Assembly (NCBI GenBank): GCA_046299555.1
Contig: JBKBHS010000001.1
Span: 1,426,001 to 1,490,000 of the forward strand
Length of the DNA stretch: 64,000 nt
Direction: 5' to 3'
From: CALKJP01 sp046299555
Lineage (GTDB): Bacteria > Bacteroidota > Bacteroidia > JACCXN01
Part shown: one piece after another, positions 29,505 through 38,368 of the stretch
Numbering within the stretch: position 1 is the stretch's first letter
How the letters are laid out: the number at the start of each line of letters is the position of its first letter
Position numbers and translations under genes: made by a program
The notes under the pieces: generated by a model
The model's database searches: none
What the model was told of the DNA's origin: nothing
What the model saw: only the letters and a program-made list of their open reading frames with translations

Positions 29505-29520
29505 TGGCATATACTTTGCC
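29505..29520 (+). promoter_or_regulatory. sigma-54-like promoter upstream of htpG
   Basis: TGGCATATACTTTGCC has GG and GC dinucleotides separated by 10 bases, as in the -24/-12 consensus TGGCAC-N5-TTGCA, with two mismatches. It ends 29 bases before the htpG ATG. An alternative reading is a poor housekeeping promoter: TTTG at 29485-29488, 22 bases, then ATACTTTG. Confidence 0.35.
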
Positions 29521-29549
29521 AAAAAATCGTGAACTTTAAATTTTATATT

Positions 29550-31373
29550 ATGGCAACTCAAACCGGAAAAATTAATGTTCAAACCGAAAACATTTTCCCA
29601 ATTATAAAAAAATTTCTTTACTCAGATCACGAGATATTTTTACGCGAATTAGTTTCAAATGCTGTTGATGCAACTCAAAAATTAATTACTCTTTCATCAC
29701 TTGGTGAGTACAAAGGAAAATTAGATGACACTTCAATAGAAATTTCTTTAGATAAAGATAAAAAAACACTCACCATTAAAGATAAAGGAATTGGAATGAC
29801 AGCCGAAGAAGTTGAAAAATACATCAATCAAATTGCTTTTTCGGGTGCTAAAGAATTTATGGAAAAATATAAAGACAAAGTTGATGGAAATCCTATTATT
29901 GGAAACTTTGGGCTTGGTTTTTATTCTGCCTTTATGGTAGCATCAAAAGTTGAGTTAAAAACATTATCATATAAAGAAGGAGCTCAAGCCGTTAGCTGGA
30001 CATGCGATGGAAGCCCCGAATATACCCTCGAAGAAATTAAAAAGAAAGATAGAGGAACCGAAATAATTTTACATATTGCCGATGACTCTGTTGAATTTTT
30101 AGAAGAATATAGAATAAAAGAAATATTAAAAAAATATTGCCGTTTTTTACCTATTGAAATTAAATTTAAAAACGAAGTAATTAATAATACCAAAGCAGCT
30201 TGGACACGTAAGCCTGCTGATTTAAAGGATGAAGATTACAAAAACTTTTACAACGAGTTATATCCATTTGCCGAAGAACCATTATTTCATATTCATCTAA
30301 ATGTTGATTATCCTTTCAATCTTACAGGAATTCTATATTTCCCTAAGTTGAAAAACAATATAGAAGTTCAAAAAAATAAAATTCAACTTTACAGTCGTCA
30401 GGTTTTTATTACTGATTCAGTTGAGGGTATTGTTCCAGATTTCTTAACCCTGTTGCATGGAGTAATAGATTCACCGGATATTCCTTTAAATGTATCCAGA
30501 AGCTATTTACAAAGCGATAGTAATGTAAAGAAAATATCATCGCACATTACCAAAAAAGTAGCTGATAAATTAGAAGAATTATATAAAAATCAAAAAGAAG
30601 ATTTTGAGAAAAAATGGGATGATATTAAACTTTTTATTGAATATGGAATGCTTACAGATGAGAAGTTTTTTGAGCGTTCCCCAAAATTTTATGTATTAAA
30701 AAATACTGAAGGTAAATTTTTTACTCAAGACGAATATTTAGAAAAAATTAAACCATTACAAACCGATAAAGATAAAAAAGTTGTTTTCTTATACACTAAT
30801 AACCCTACTGAACAACATGCTTTTATTCAACAAGCAAAAGAAAAAGGATACGATGTATTAGTTATGGACACTCCATTTACCGCTCATTTGGTTGGAAAAT
30901 TAGAGCAAAAAATAGAAAATGCATCTTTTGTAAGGGTAGATGCAGATGTAATTGATAAATTGATTAAAAAAGAAGAAAACACCATTTCAAAATTATCGGA
31001 TAAAGAAAAAGAAAGAGTTAAAGAAGCAATTGAAACAATAATTCCTAAAGAAAAGTACAACGTAATATTTGAAAATTTAAGTGAAAGCGATCAGCCTATA
31101 ACCATTACCCAGCCCGAATTTATGAGAAGAATGAAAGAAATGTCGGCAATAGGTGGAGGAATGTTTGGTGCAGGTATGCCCGAAATGTATAATATGGTGG
31201 TAAATGCTAATCATCCATTAATAAGCAGAATAGCTGCCGAAGCCAATCCTGAGCAAAGAAAATCTATAACCAAGCAAGCTACAGATTTAGCCCTTTTATC
31301 ACAAGGATTATTAAAAGGTGAGGAATTAACAAATTTTATTAAACGAAGTGTTGAGTTAATATCAAAACAATAA
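29550..31373 (+). CDS. htpG: molecular chaperone HtpG (Hsp90)
   Basis: This 607-residue ATP-dependent cytosolic chaperone begins M-A-T-Q-T-G-K-I-N-V-Q-T-E. The GHKL ATPase motifs are F-L-R-E-L-V-S-N-A-V-D-A (Asn and Glu of motif N), D-K-G-I-G-M and G-N-F-G-L-G-F-Y-S-A. The middle-domain arginine lies in N-V-S-R-S-Y-L-Q. I chose the ATG at 29550; an in-frame upstream start at 29502 would add 16 residues not found in Hsp90 proteins and would run through the promoter-like site. Confidence 0.96.
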   Translation: MATQTGKINVQTENIFPIIKKFLYSDHEIFLRELVSNAVDATQKLITLSSLGEYKGKLDDTSIEISLDKDKKTLTIKDKGIGMTAEEVEKYINQIAFSGAKEFMEKYKDKVDGNPIIGNFGLGFYSAFMVASKVELKTLSYKEGAQAVSWTCDGSPEYTLEEIKKKDRGTEIILHIADDSVEFLEEYRIKEILKKYCRFLPIEIKFKNEVINNTKAAWTRKPADLKDEDYKNFYNELYPFAEEPLFHIHLNVDYPFNLTGILYFPKLKNNIEVQKNKIQLYSRQVFITDSVEGIVPDFLTLLHGVIDSPDIPLNVSRSYLQSDSNVKKISSHITKKVADKLEELYKNQKEDFEKKWDDIKLFIEYGMLTDEKFFERSPKFYVLKNTEGKFFTQDEYLEKIKPLQTDKDKKVVFLYTNNPTEQHAFIQQAKEKGYDVLVMDTPFTAHLVGKLEQKIENASFVRVDADVIDKLIKKEENTISKLSDKEKERVKEAIETIIPKEKYNVIFENLSESDQPITITQPEFMRRMKEMSAIGGGMFGAGMPEMYNMVVNANHPLISRIAAEANPEQRKSITKQATDLALLSQGLLKGEELTNFIKRSVELISKQ

Positions 31374-31382
31374 ATACCTTTG
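31351..31382 (+). promoter_or_regulatory. lemA-TPM operon promoter
   Basis: TTG (31351-31353), 21 bases, then TACCTTTG (31375-31382) fits the Bacteroidota TTTG/TAnnTTTG promoter. It lies across the htpG stop codon and predicts a leader of about 20 bases before lemA. Confidence 0.55.
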
Positions 31383-31408
31383 AATTATAAACCTAAAAAA
31401 TTAAATCA

Positions 31409-31960
31409 ATGAAAAAAGTATTAATTGGAATTGGAGCCGTAGTACTCCTGATTGTGATGATATTTATGTATTACAAATCAGTTTATGATACGGCCGTTAA
31501 ATTAGATGAAGCCGTTCAAACAGCATGGGGAAATGTATCTGCCGATTATCAAAGAAGAGCTGATTTAATACCCGGATTAATTGAAACGGTAAAAGGTGCA
31601 GCGGCCAATGAAAAAGAAATTTTAACTGCTGTTACCAACGCACGTGCAGGAATTGTAAATGCCAAAACTCCTGAAGATTTAGAAATAGCAGGGAAAAAAA
31701 TAAATACTGCAATTAATCTTGCATTCGAAGCGTATCCGCAAATTCGTTCTACACAGAATTTTTCAGAATTTCAAGCTCAATTAGAAGGAACAGAAAATAG
31801 AATAAATGTATCTCGAAAAAATTATAATGAAGCTGTAAAAGCATATAACAGTCATGTTCGCAGCCTTATTCCTTCTATTTTGATTGGAGGAAAATTCCCA
31901 CCAAAAGAAATGTTTAAAGAAGCAGCAGGTGCCGAAGTAGCCCCATCCGTAAAATTTTAA
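31409..31960 (+). CDS. LemA family protein
   Basis: This 183-residue protein has one N-terminal membrane helix (about 5-22) and the conserved LemA helical bundle: A-V-Q-T-A-W-G-N-V-S-A-D-Y-Q-R-R-A-D-L-I-P, A-Y-P-Q-I-R-S-T-Q-N-F, L-E-G-T-E-N-R-I-N-V-S-R-K-N-Y-N-E-A-V. LemA proteins are envelope-associated with poorly defined roles. It is first in a lemA-TPM-TPM operon that is widely conserved, which suggests a membrane complex. Confidence 0.92.
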   Translation: MKKVLIGIGAVVLLIVMIFMYYKSVYDTAVKLDEAVQTAWGNVSADYQRRADLIPGLIETVKGAAANEKEILTAVTNARAGIVNAKTPEDLEIAGKKINTAINLAFEAYPQIRSTQNFSEFQAQLEGTENRINVSRKNYNEAVKAYNSHVRSLIPSILIGGKFPPKEMFKEAAGAEVAPSVKF

Positions 31961-31975
31961 ATAAACAGAAAAATA

Positions 31976-32413
31976 ATGCCTAAAGAACTATTTAGTAAAG
32001 AGGAAATAAAACAAATTGAAGCTGCCATTAAACAAGCCGAAACAAACACTTCAGGTGAAATAAGAGTTCATATAGAACGACATATAAAAGAAGACGTACT
32101 CGATCATGCTGCTTTTATTTTTGAAAAATTAGAAATGCATAAAACAGAACTCCGTAATGGAGTTCTGTTTTTAGTAGTAATAGATGACAGACAATTGGCC
32201 ATTATTGGAGATGCAGGAATTAACGCTAAAGTTAAAGAAGGCTTTTGGGACGAAATACGAGACCACATGGTAGAAAATTTCAAACAAGGAAAATATACTA
32301 AAGGCCTTATTGATGGTATTTTAATGGCCGGTAAAGCACTAAAAGAACATTTTCCATACGATAAAAAAAGTGATAAAAACGAACTATCTGACGAAATTTC
32401 GTTCGGGAAATAA
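31976..32413 (+). CDS. TPM domain protein (no signal peptide)
   Basis: This 145-residue protein consists of a TPM domain (E-A-N/T-T-S-G-E-I-R-V-H-I-E, then N-G-V-L-F-L-V-V-I-D-D-R-Q-L-A-I-I-G-D-A-G-I). TPM domains occur in phosphatase-like and photosystem repair proteins of the TLP18.3/Psb32 group. It lacks a signal peptide and a membrane helix, so it may be cytoplasmic, unlike the next gene. It follows lemA by 15 bases. Confidence 0.85.
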   Translation: MPKELFSKEEIKQIEAAIKQAETNTSGEIRVHIERHIKEDVLDHAAFIFEKLEMHKTELRNGVLFLVVIDDRQLAIIGDAGINAKVKEGFWDEIRDHMVENFKQGKYTKGLIDGILMAGKALKEHFPYDKKSDKNELSDEISFGK

Positions 32414-32423
32414 AATTTAAGCT

Positions 32424-33227
32424 ATGAATTTAATAAAGAAAATTTCTGTCTTCTTACTTCTCTTTACTGTATGTTTCTCTTATGGACAGAGTGGAATTCC
32501 TGAACGACCTAATCCTCCTCGTTTAGTAAATGATTTGGCAGATGTATTATCTCCTCAAGAAGAAAATATACTCGAAAGTAAATTAGTAGCATTTAATGAT
32601 AGTACAGGAACTCAAATTGTTGTTGTAACAGTAAATGATTTAGGAGATTACGATAAAGCCGAATTTACCTATACCTTAGGCGAAAAATGGGGGGTAGGTC
32701 AAAAAGGATTTAATAATGGAGTGGTAGTAATGGTAAAACCTCATGGTGGGCAAGGTCAACGTCACGCTTTTATTGCTACAGGTTACGGTTTAGAAGGTGT
32801 AATACCCGATGCTATTGCTAAACGAATTGTTGAAAATGAAATGATTCCTTATTTTAAAGAAAATAAATTTTTTGAAGGAATTGATGCTGCTACAAATATT
32901 ATAATGGGTTTAGCATCGAAAGAATTTACAGCCGAAGCCTACGCTAATAAAAAAAATACTACAAAAGGAATACCGGTTTTTGTTATTTTATTTTTTATCA
33001 TACTATTTTTTATCCTAATCGGTGCTGCAAAAAAAAGTCATACTACTTTAGGACACAAACCAGATTTATGGACATTATTATGGCTAATGAGCCAAGCTAA
33101 TCGCTCGCATAGCGGACATTTTGGTAACTTTACCGGAGGAAGAGGTAGTTTTGGTGGTGGCGGTGGCGGCTTTGGAGGATTTGGTGGCGGTAGTTTTGGT
33201 GGTGGTGGAGCAGGAGGTAGCTGGTAA
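32424..33227 (+). CDS. exported TPM domain protein with glycine-rich tail
   Basis: This 267-residue protein has a signal peptide (1-21, C-F-S-Y-G-Q), a TPM domain (about 30-160; D-L-A-D-V-L-S-P-Q-E-E, G-T-Q-I-V-V-V-T-V), a membrane helix (about 172-192) and a long Gly/Phe/Ser-rich C-terminus. This is the YgcG-like architecture. It probably sits in the envelope next to LemA. It starts 10 bases after the first TPM gene. Confidence 0.9.
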   Translation: MNLIKKISVFLLLFTVCFSYGQSGIPERPNPPRLVNDLADVLSPQEENILESKLVAFNDSTGTQIVVVTVNDLGDYDKAEFTYTLGEKWGVGQKGFNNGVVVMVKPHGGQGQRHAFIATGYGLEGVIPDAIAKRIVENEMIPYFKENKFFEGIDAATNIIMGLASKEFTAEAYANKKNTTKGIPVFVILFFIILFFILIGAAKKSHTTLGHKPDLWTLLWLMSQANRSHSGHFGNFTGGRGSFGGGGGGFGGFGGGSFGGGGAGGSW

Positions 33228-33245
33228 TTTTTTATTTTTCTCTCG

Positions 33246-34310
33246 GTGGCAAAATCGAAAAAAAAATCAGGTTTAGTAAAAATAATTTTGGCGGTATTAG
33301 TTTTATTAATAGCCGGTGCAGCTTTTGTAGCTTACGATTTTTATAAAAAAATTTATAAGCCTAATATAAAACTTAGTACAGGACAAGATTACACTTTTAT
33401 TTATATACCTACCGGAGCAAATTTTGAAACTGTAATTAAACTTCTAACAGATGAAAATTTGCTTTCTAACCGTGCCTCTTTCGAATGGTTAGCTCAAACT
33501 AAAGGTTATGTAAATAATGTAAAACCGGGCAGGTATCGCATTAAAAGAAACATGAGTAATAATGAATTAATCAATCATTTAAAAGCCGGATTACAAGAAC
33601 CTGTTCAATTATCATTACATAATATAAGAACCAAAAAACAATTAATAAATCGTGTATCAATAAAATTGGAAGCAAGTGCAGATGAATTAAATAAACTTCT
33701 AAATGATGATAATTATTTATCACAAAATTTTGGTTTAAACAAGCATACCATTTTAACCATGTTTATTCCTGATATCTATCAATTTTATTGGAATACAAGT
33801 GCTGAAGATTTTTTAAAACGAATGGCAGATGAATACAAAAAGTTTTGGACACCTGATAGAAAGGCAAAAGCAAAAGCTCTAAACTTATCACAATCAGAAG
33901 TGAGTATTTTAGCCTCCATAGTTCAAGCCGAACAACAATTACGAAAAGATGAACGACCCATTATTGCAGGTTTGTATTTAAATCGTTTGCGCATGGGAAT
34001 GCGTTTAGAATCCGATCCTACTTTAGTTTTTGCACATGGCGATTTTTCAATTAAGCGTGTTTATAATATTCATAAAGAAATAGAATCGCCTTACAATACT
34101 TATAAATATGCGGGTTTACCTCCGGGCCCGATATTAATTCCTGAAATTAACAGTATTGATGCCGTTTTAAATGCCGCTAAGCATAATTATCTTTTTATGT
34201 GTGCCAAAGAAGATTTCTCCGGATATCACAACTTTGCACGTACATTAGATGAACACAACATCAATGCAGCTCGCTATCGCAAAGAGCTAAATCGAAGAGG
34301 TATTAAATAA
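33246..34310 (+). CDS. mltG: endolytic murein transglycosylase MltG
   Basis: This 354-residue inner-membrane enzyme cleaves nascent glycan strands and may set peptidoglycan strand length. It has a basic N-terminus, one membrane helix (about 10-31), a LysM-like region and the YceG domain. The catalytic-region motif reads A-S-I-V-Q-A-E-Q with the second glutamate kept, then N-R-L-R-M-G-M-R-L-E-S-D-P-T and Y-N-T-Y-K-Y-A-G-L-P-P-G-P-I. The first Glu of the usual V-E-x-E is Gln here. The start codon is GTG, 18 bases after the TPM gene. Confidence 0.92.
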   Translation: MAKSKKKSGLVKIILAVLVLLIAGAAFVAYDFYKKIYKPNIKLSTGQDYTFIYIPTGANFETVIKLLTDENLLSNRASFEWLAQTKGYVNNVKPGRYRIKRNMSNNELINHLKAGLQEPVQLSLHNIRTKKQLINRVSIKLEASADELNKLLNDDNYLSQNFGLNKHTILTMFIPDIYQFYWNTSAEDFLKRMADEYKKFWTPDRKAKAKALNLSQSEVSILASIVQAEQQLRKDERPIIAGLYLNRLRMGMRLESDPTLVFAHGDFSIKRVYNIHKEIESPYNTYKYAGLPPGPILIPEINSIDAVLNAAKHNYLFMCAKEDFSGYHNFARTLDEHNINAARYRKELNRRGIK

Positions 34311-34341
34311 AAATATTTCATTTAAAATTAAAATCAAACAA

Positions 34342-34371
34342 TTGCATAGCATACAATTAATGCTATTTTTG
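34342..34371 (+). promoter_or_regulatory. promoter of the phosphohexomutase gene
   Basis: TTG (34342-34344), exactly 19 bases, then TATTTTTG (34364-34371) is a canonical Bacteroidota promoter. It predicts a leader of about 18 bases to the ATG at 34395 and argues against the in-frame GTG at 34371. Confidence 0.7.
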
Positions 34372-34394
34372 TGCCTATTGAAAAAAATAATATT

Positions 34395-35801
34395 ATGACT
34401 AAAATTAAATTCGGAACTGACGGTTGGAGAGCTATTATAGCCAAGGATTTTACCGCAGAAAATGTAGCAAGAGTTAGTTATGCTACTGCTCAATGGTTAA
34501 AAAAGAATTTTGATAAACCAAGTATTGTTGTTGGTCATGATTGTCGTTTTGCTGGTGAGCTGTTTGCAGAAACAGTTGCCAAAGTTATGGCTCATGAGGG
34601 TATTATCGTTAAAATGTCGCGCGGATTTGTTTCAACTCCAATGGTATCATTGGGGGCAAAACAATTAAATACTTCACTTGGAATAATTATTACAGCAAGT
34701 CATAATCCTCCGGCATATAATGGTTTTAAGTTAAAAGGTGGATATGGAGGTCCATTATTACCGGATAAAGTTCAAGAAATTGAAGATATAATACCCGATA
34801 CTAATCCAATAAATTTAGATGCTCTAAACATAGATGAATTAATAGCAGCTAAGCAAGTAGAAATTGTAGATTTAGAGGATATGTACTGCAGGCATGCAGA
34901 AAAACATTTCGATTTAGATGCTATTAGAAATTCCGGATTAGAATTGGCTTATGATGCCATGTATGGTGCAGGTCAAAATGTTTTAAGACGTTTATTGCCT
35001 GATATTACATTTTTACATTGCGAACACAATCCATCTTTTGATGGAACAGCTCCCGAACCTATTTTGAAAAATTTAAAAGAGTTTTCTGAAATGATTCGAA
35101 TTTCAGAAAACATTGATTGTGGCTTAGCTACCGATGGAGATGCCGATAGAATTGGTTTATTCGATAGTAAAGGTAATTTTGTGGATTCACATCATATAAT
35201 TCTATTACTTATACATTATTTATGTAAATACAAAGGTTTAAAAGGTAAGGTTTGTACTGCTTTTTCAACTACAGTAAAAATTAAAAACATTTGCCAACAT
35301 TACAATTTGCCTTTAGAAGTTGTAAAAATTGGCTTTAAATACATTGCCGGTATAATGTTAAAAGAAGATGTGTTATTAGGCGGTGAAGAATCGGGAGGTA
35401 TTGCTATTAAAGGACATATTCCGGAACGAGATGGTATTTGGATGGGATTAACTATTTGGGAATTTATGGCTAAATCCGGAAAAACATTAGAACAGTTAAT
35501 AGAAGAAGTGTATGAAATAACCGGACGATTTGCTTTTGAACGTTCTGATTTACATATCAAAGAAGAATTAAAGCAGTCTATTCTAAATAAATGTTTGAAC
35601 AATGAATTTACTTCTTTTGGTCCATATAAAGTTCAACGGGTTGAAGATTTAGACGGATGGAAATATTTCTTTAACGATAATGAATGGTTAATGATACGCG
35701 CCTCTGGAACAGAGCCTGTTTTAAGAACCTATGCAGAATCATCAAGTAGAGAAGAAGCATTAAAAATATTGGAAGAAGCAAAGAAAACCTTGTTAGGATA
35801 A
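34395..35801 (+). CDS. phosphoglucomutase/phosphomannomutase family protein
   Basis: This 468-residue alpha-D-phosphohexomutase moves a phosphate between C1 and C6 of hexose phosphates. The phosphoserine loop is T-A-S-H-N-P-P-A-Y-N-G-F-K, the Mg loop D-G-D-A-D-R-I-G, the sugar-binding loop G-G-E-E-S-G-G, and the phosphate-binding loop R-A-S-G-T-E-P. All four signatures are intact. Substrate (glucose, mannose or glucosamine phosphate) is not decided by sequence. It has its own promoter just upstream. Confidence 0.9.
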   Translation: MTKIKFGTDGWRAIIAKDFTAENVARVSYATAQWLKKNFDKPSIVVGHDCRFAGELFAETVAKVMAHEGIIVKMSRGFVSTPMVSLGAKQLNTSLGIIITASHNPPAYNGFKLKGGYGGPLLPDKVQEIEDIIPDTNPINLDALNIDELIAAKQVEIVDLEDMYCRHAEKHFDLDAIRNSGLELAYDAMYGAGQNVLRRLLPDITFLHCEHNPSFDGTAPEPILKNLKEFSEMIRISENIDCGLATDGDADRIGLFDSKGNFVDSHHIILLLIHYLCKYKGLKGKVCTAFSTTVKIKNICQHYNLPLEVVKIGFKYIAGIMLKEDVLLGGEESGGIAIKGHIPERDGIWMGLTIWEFMAKSGKTLEQLIEEVYEITGRFAFERSDLHIKEELKQSILNKCLNNEFTSFGPYKVQRVEDLDGWKYFFNDNEWLMIRASGTEPVLRTYAESSSREEALKILEEAKKTLLG

Positions 35802-35814
35802 TATTTTTTCATTT

Positions 35815-35894
35815 CGTCATTGCGAGGGAGCTTTGCGACCGAAGCAATCAGTTTCTTGAGATTACTTCTCCGCCTAAGGCGGATCGTAATGACG
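35815..35894. repeat. 80-bp dispersed inverted-repeat element
   Basis: The element is bounded by CGTCATTGCGA and its near-perfect inverse TCGTAATGACG. Inside are GAAGCAATC and GATTACTTC as a second inverted pair, and a CCGCC-TAA-GGCGG hairpin (35870-35882). This CGTCATTGCGAGG design is a common genome-wide repeat type in Bacteroidota. It lies between the convergent mutase and ABC permease genes, where it could fold into a long hairpin and end both transcripts. Confidence 0.75.
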
Positions 35895-35929
35895 TTTTAA
35901 GAAATAAATCTAAAGGAAAATTATTTAGA

Positions 35930-37171
35930 CTATTCTACTCTTAATGCTTCTATCGGATCGAGCTTAGCAGCTTTGTTTGCAGGGTAAATTCCTGCAAAAA
36001 TCCCTACAATATAACAAATAATTACACCGGTAATTATCCATGTCCATGGAATAATAAATCCGCCATCTACTAAAATGGAAATTCCATTTCCAATTAAAAT
36101 TCCTAAAATAATTCCAAGCAATCCTCCTAATTGGCATATTACAATAGCTTCGGTTAAAAATTGATGTTTTATCATTTTACTTGTGGCTCCAATAGATTTT
36201 CTAATTCCAATTTCTCTGGTGCGTTCGGTTACAGCAACCAACATAATGTTCATTAAACCTACGGCAGCACCTAATAAAGTTATAAATCCAATAAGCGTAG
36301 CAGCTAAGGTTACATACTTAATGTTGTCAATTAATATGTTTGCCAAGTTATCGCTTTTAATTATTTCAAAATTATCTTCTTCATAAATATCTACTTTTCT
36401 AACTAATCTAAAAATACCCGATGCCTCTCCAATTAAAATAGGAAGAATATTTGCATTTGGTGCTAATACATTAATTACATACGATAAATCAGGACGAGAA
36501 AAATTTTGTCGCATGTTGTTTAAAGGAATGATACAGTTTTGGTCACCACCAAAACCCATACTGGCACCTTTTTCTTTTAATACACCAATAATTAAATACT
36601 TATTATTCCCAATAGCAACAGTTTTACCAATTGGATCTATATTCCCTTTAAATAAATTTTTTGCCAATGTACCACCAATTATCACAACGTTTGCGGTTGT
36701 TTGCTGTTCAATAGAAGAAAAATTCCTTCCACTGCTTAATTGATATCCCATGGTTAGAAGGTAATTTTCATCAGCTCCAAAAACTGAAATGTTAGGATTA
36801 GATTTTTCTGAACCATATTTTACAGTTGCTGAAAATGTTGCTAATCCCGATACAGAAGTTGTTGCAATTTTACTAAACAACTCTTTAAATCGAATAGCCT
36901 CGGCATAGCTGATAGAACGATAGGTTTTGGCTTTTCCTCCACCACGTCCAATACGCACATTTTGTCCTTTATTTCTAATAGTAAAAGTATTGGCACCCAT
37001 ACTTGTAAAATTACTGTTGATGGATTGTTTAATAGCATCAATTGCCGTTAATATTCCCACCAAAGCGGTAATGCCAATTGCAATTATCATTATTGTGAGT
37101 GAGGTACGTAATAACTGCCCTCTTATAGCACGTAATGCAATATAAATATTTTCAATAATAAGTTGATTCAT
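35930..37171 (-). CDS. MacB-like ABC transporter permease
   Basis: This 413-residue protein has an N-terminal membrane helix (about 20-42), a periplasmic MacB core domain (about 45-260; G-A-N-T-F-T-I-R, V-V-I-I-G-G-T-L-A-K-N-L-F) and a C-terminal FtsX domain with three helices (E-R-T-R-E-I-G-I-R-K-S-I-G-A). Such proteins export or extract lipoproteins, peptides or small molecules with a separate ATPase, here not adjacent. It is convergent to the mutase gene and preceded by its own -7 box. Confidence 0.88.
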   Translation of the reverse strand: MNQLIIENIYIALRAIRGQLLRTSLTIMIIAIGITALVGILTAIDAIKQSINSNFTSMGANTFTIRNKGQNVRIGRGGGKAKTYRSISYAEAIRFKELFSKIATTSVSGLATFSATVKYGSEKSNPNISVFGADENYLLTMGYQLSSGRNFSSIEQQTTANVVIIGGTLAKNLFKGNIDPIGKTVAIGNNKYLIIGVLKEKGASMGFGGDQNCIIPLNNMRQNFSRPDLSYVINVLAPNANILPILIGEASGIFRLVRKVDIYEEDNFEIIKSDNLANILIDNIKYVTLAATLIGFITLLGAAVGLMNIMLVAVTERTREIGIRKSIGATSKMIKHQFLTEAIVICQLGGLLGIILGILIGNGISILVDGGFIIPWTWIITGVIICYIVGIFAGIYPANKAAKLDPIEALRVE

Positions 37172-37215
37172 GAATAGGTAAAGTTAGCTATTAATATAAT
37201 TTCCATTCTGCCTTT

Positions 37216-37223
37216 CAAACTTA
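37216..37223 (-). promoter_or_regulatory. candidate -7 box for the ABC permease gene
   Basis: On the minus strand this reads TAAGTTTG (TAnnTTTG), about 45 bases before the ATG. The -33 position shows only CTGTT, so support is partial. Confidence 0.4.
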
Positions 37224-37247
37224 TTAATTACCGATAGTAAAACAGTA

Positions 37248-37820
37248 TTATTTTTTTAGTTTAATAATAGCTTCATGTTTTTTGTAATCGCTACTGATTT
37301 GTGAAGAAATAGTTTCCCACATTTTTATTTCAGTAATTTGAATTGGTTGAAGATTTATTTTTTCTATTTCCGGAATAAAAATTTTATTATTATTCAATTT
37401 TGAAAAACGGGCAAGCGTAATATGTGGAATAGGCTCATTATATATTTGTTCGGATGATAATTTAAAATCTTTTAATGCATAATGTAGCAAATGATACAAC
37501 TCTGTGAAAATAGGATTTGTTTTATATTTTATCCATATCATTCGTGGATGTTGTATGGGCATTAAGCATACATTTTCCGGATATATTGTAAAGCTTGAGA
37601 AATTTGAAATAATGTTTTGGGATATTTCGTATATTTTGTCAAAATTATTTTGATGAGTGTTGCCAATAAAATAAATTGTTAAATGCAAATTTTGTAATCG
37701 CATCCATCTTATGTTTTTTAAATATGGATTTTCTTTATTGATTAATTTAATAATTTCTGATGCTTCTAATGGCGCATCTATTGCAAGAAATAATCTGCGA
37801 AATTTTTCACCTATTAACAT
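37248..37820 (-). CDS. thpR: RNA 2',3'-cyclic phosphodiesterase (2'-5' RNA ligase family)
   Basis: This 190-residue 2H phosphoesterase has both catalytic motifs, H-L-T-I (L-H-L-T-I-Y-F-I-G, about residue 46) and H-I-T-L (P-H-I-T-L-A-R-F, about 132), and the N-terminal R-R-L-F-L-A-I-D-A typical of ThpR. The family hydrolyses 2',3'-cyclic phosphate ends on RNA. It is divergent from the DinB gene with a 53-base gap. Confidence 0.85.
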   Translation of the reverse strand: MLIGEKFRRLFLAIDAPLEASEIIKLINKENPYLKNIRWMRLQNLHLTIYFIGNTHQNNFDKIYEISQNIISNFSSFTIYPENVCLMPIQHPRMIWIKYKTNPIFTELYHLLHYALKDFKLSSEQIYNEPIPHITLARFSKLNNNKIFIPEIEKINLQPIQITEIKMWETISSQISSDYKKHEAIIKLKK

Positions 37821-37873
37821 AAATAATTCTTTATTATCAATAAAATTGCAAAATATAATTTATAACTATACAT

Positions 37874-38368
37874 ATGAATTCTGAAATTTCTACACTTGCT
37901 AATGTTTTAGATAGTACACGACAATTAACATTATTTTATTGGAAGAAATTAGTCGATAAAGATGTTTTTAAAACATTTGAATGTAATGGTGTGCAATTAA
38001 ACAATGCCTATTGGATTATGGCACATTTAGCAGTTACTGAAAATTTTTTGGTACTTCGTTCAACAGGCGGTGAAATGCTAAAATTTTCGTGGGCAAAATT
38101 GTTTGGATTAGGATCGGCTATTCCAGCTAAAGAGGTGTGTCCTCCAGTTGATGAAATGCTGGAAACCTTTCATTTAGTACATAAAAAATCGATGGAACAT
38201 TTGCTTAGTTTAACAAATGAAGATCTTAGCAAACCTACAATAACGGGGGCAAATTTTGGTGGTGAAGATTCCTATAGAGCCATTATTACACATGCGATAA
38301 GACATGAAGGAACACATGCAGGCCATTTAGGTTGGTTATGTAAATTACATGGAATTAAAACCATTTAA
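37874..38368 (+). CDS. DinB family protein
   Basis: This 164-residue four-helix-bundle protein has the metal-binding histidines of DinB/YfiT proteins: H in W-I-M-A-H-L-A-V-T-E and H-x-x-x-H in H-E-G-T-H-A-G-H-L. Members include thiol S-transferases, but most have no known function. Its stop codon overlaps the start of the methyltransferase gene by one base, so they are coupled. Confidence 0.85.
   Translation: MNSEISTLANVLDSTRQLTLFYWKKLVDKDVFKTFECNGVQLNNAYWIMAHLAVTENFLVLRSTGGEMLKFSWAKLFGLGSAIPAKEVCPPVDEMLETFHLVHKKSMEHLLSLTNEDLSKPTITGANFGGEDSYRAIITHAIRHEGTHAGHLGWLCKLHGIKTI

Noticed and set aside
33246..34310. Loss of the catalytic glutamate in MltG (A-S-I-V-Q-A-E-Q)
   Set aside because: By alignment with the Escherichia coli motif as I recall it, the catalytic residue corresponds to the second Glu of the pair, which is kept. 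Only the first is changed.
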